DNA of 10,637 bases from Baffinella frigidus (lineage: Eukaryota > Cryptophyceae > Cryptomonadales > Baffinellaceae): NCBI GenBank assembly GCA_026770585.1, contig MU646709.1:234937-245573 (forward strand), written 5' to 3'. Position numbers and translations under genes: made by a program. The notes beneath the pieces were generated by a model. The model was not told the origin of the DNA, ran no database searches, and was given only the letters and a program-made list of their open reading frames with translations. Below, piece by piece: positions 10,561 to 10,637 of the stretch. Within the stretch, counting starts at the first letter, position 1. Each line of letters starts with the position of its first letter.

Positions 10561-10586
10561 ACGTACTGCGGGGGCCAGAACGGGGT

Positions 10587-10637
10587 TTAGGGGTGGGGGT
10601 TTGGGGTTTGGGGTTTGGGGTTTAGGGTTTAGGGTGT
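10587..10637 (+). repeat. Telomere-like tract (TTTGGGG/TTTAGGG)
   Basis: After GGGGTTTAGGGGTGGG there are about four GGGTTTG units and then two TTTAGGG units up to the window edge. It is the most regular plant-type telomere text here and could continue beyond the window. Confidence 0.8.

Noticed and set aside
9712-10590. Multiple 60-126 codon frames on both strands in the J array
   Set aside because: The same modules are open in several frames and on both strands, which is a repeat effect. No frame is favoured and no starts are conserved.
10587-10637. True chromosome end
   Set aside because: Only two TTTAGGG units follow variant TTTGGGG units before the window ends. Similar degenerate tracts occur in the interior.

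Overview
This 10.6 kb window looks like repeat-dense, non-coding nuclear DNA of a eukaryote. I find no convincing protein-coding gene, tRNA, rRNA, CRISPR array or bacterial-type operon. Every open frame longer than about 60 codons lies in low-complexity (GA)n/(CT)n DNA, or translates a repeat that also occurs elsewhere in the other orientation or another frame. Degenerate telomere-like tracts built on TTTAGGG, TTTGGGG and TTAGGGG units occur at about 538-571, 4795-4858, 7880-7950, 9374-9600 and 10587-10637. They suggest a plant- or alga-type genome (green lineage, or another TTTAGGG-bearing protist such as a dinoflagellate). This assignment is weak, because no gene is available to confirm it.

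The window is a mosaic of short families, named here by letter. A: fragments with a CACAACCTG..GAGGCGC block and a TAGCTGCTCGCCC block (481-2345, inverted piece at 4381). B: a 150-180 bp foldback element with long terminal inverted repeats (677, 6130, 7994, plus half copies). C: a ~123 bp foldback (3208, 4477, half copy at 3552). D: a degenerate array containing CCTGGTACAAACC and an 18-bp TTCGCTTAGATGGGCGAT motif (6850-7850, inverted pieces at 2148 and 4658). E: a GGAATCCTTGGGGTTCCTGC block ahead of G-rich telomere-like DNA (7851-9505). F: a ~100 bp GC-rich element that in both copies is bracketed by a 40-bp direct repeat unique to that site (1-183, 8366-8543). G: a ~164 bp foldback inserted in one copy of H but absent from two others (3769-3933). 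J: a tandem family at 9773-10560. L: a GTCAACTTAAC-rich array (4893-6090). Single foldbacks not clearly related to these lie at 197-410, 2822-2960, 5314-5463, 6371-6513, 6698-6833, 8708-8805, 8980-9076 and 9600-9759.

Layout: 1-480 has F copy 1 and a foldback. 481-2345 has family A with microsatellites and an inverted D copy. 2346-2960 has purine/pyrimidine tracts and a foldback. 2988-3551 is a 564-bp imperfect palindrome made from B and C pieces. 3552-4890 has H, G, C and D fragments with telomere-like repeats. 4893-6090 is the L array with nested palindromes. 6130-6833 has a B copy and two hairpins. 6850-7850 is the D array. 7851-9600 has E motifs, B copies, F copy 2 and small foldbacks. 9600-10637 has a foldback, the J array and telomere-like DNA.

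No genes act together here. The interesting content is structural: many miniature inverted-repeat (MITE-like) elements, some nested or turned inside out, and two cases (F and G) where paralogous sites give internal evidence of insertion. All copy comparisons were made by eye, so identities and edges are approximate unless called exact.
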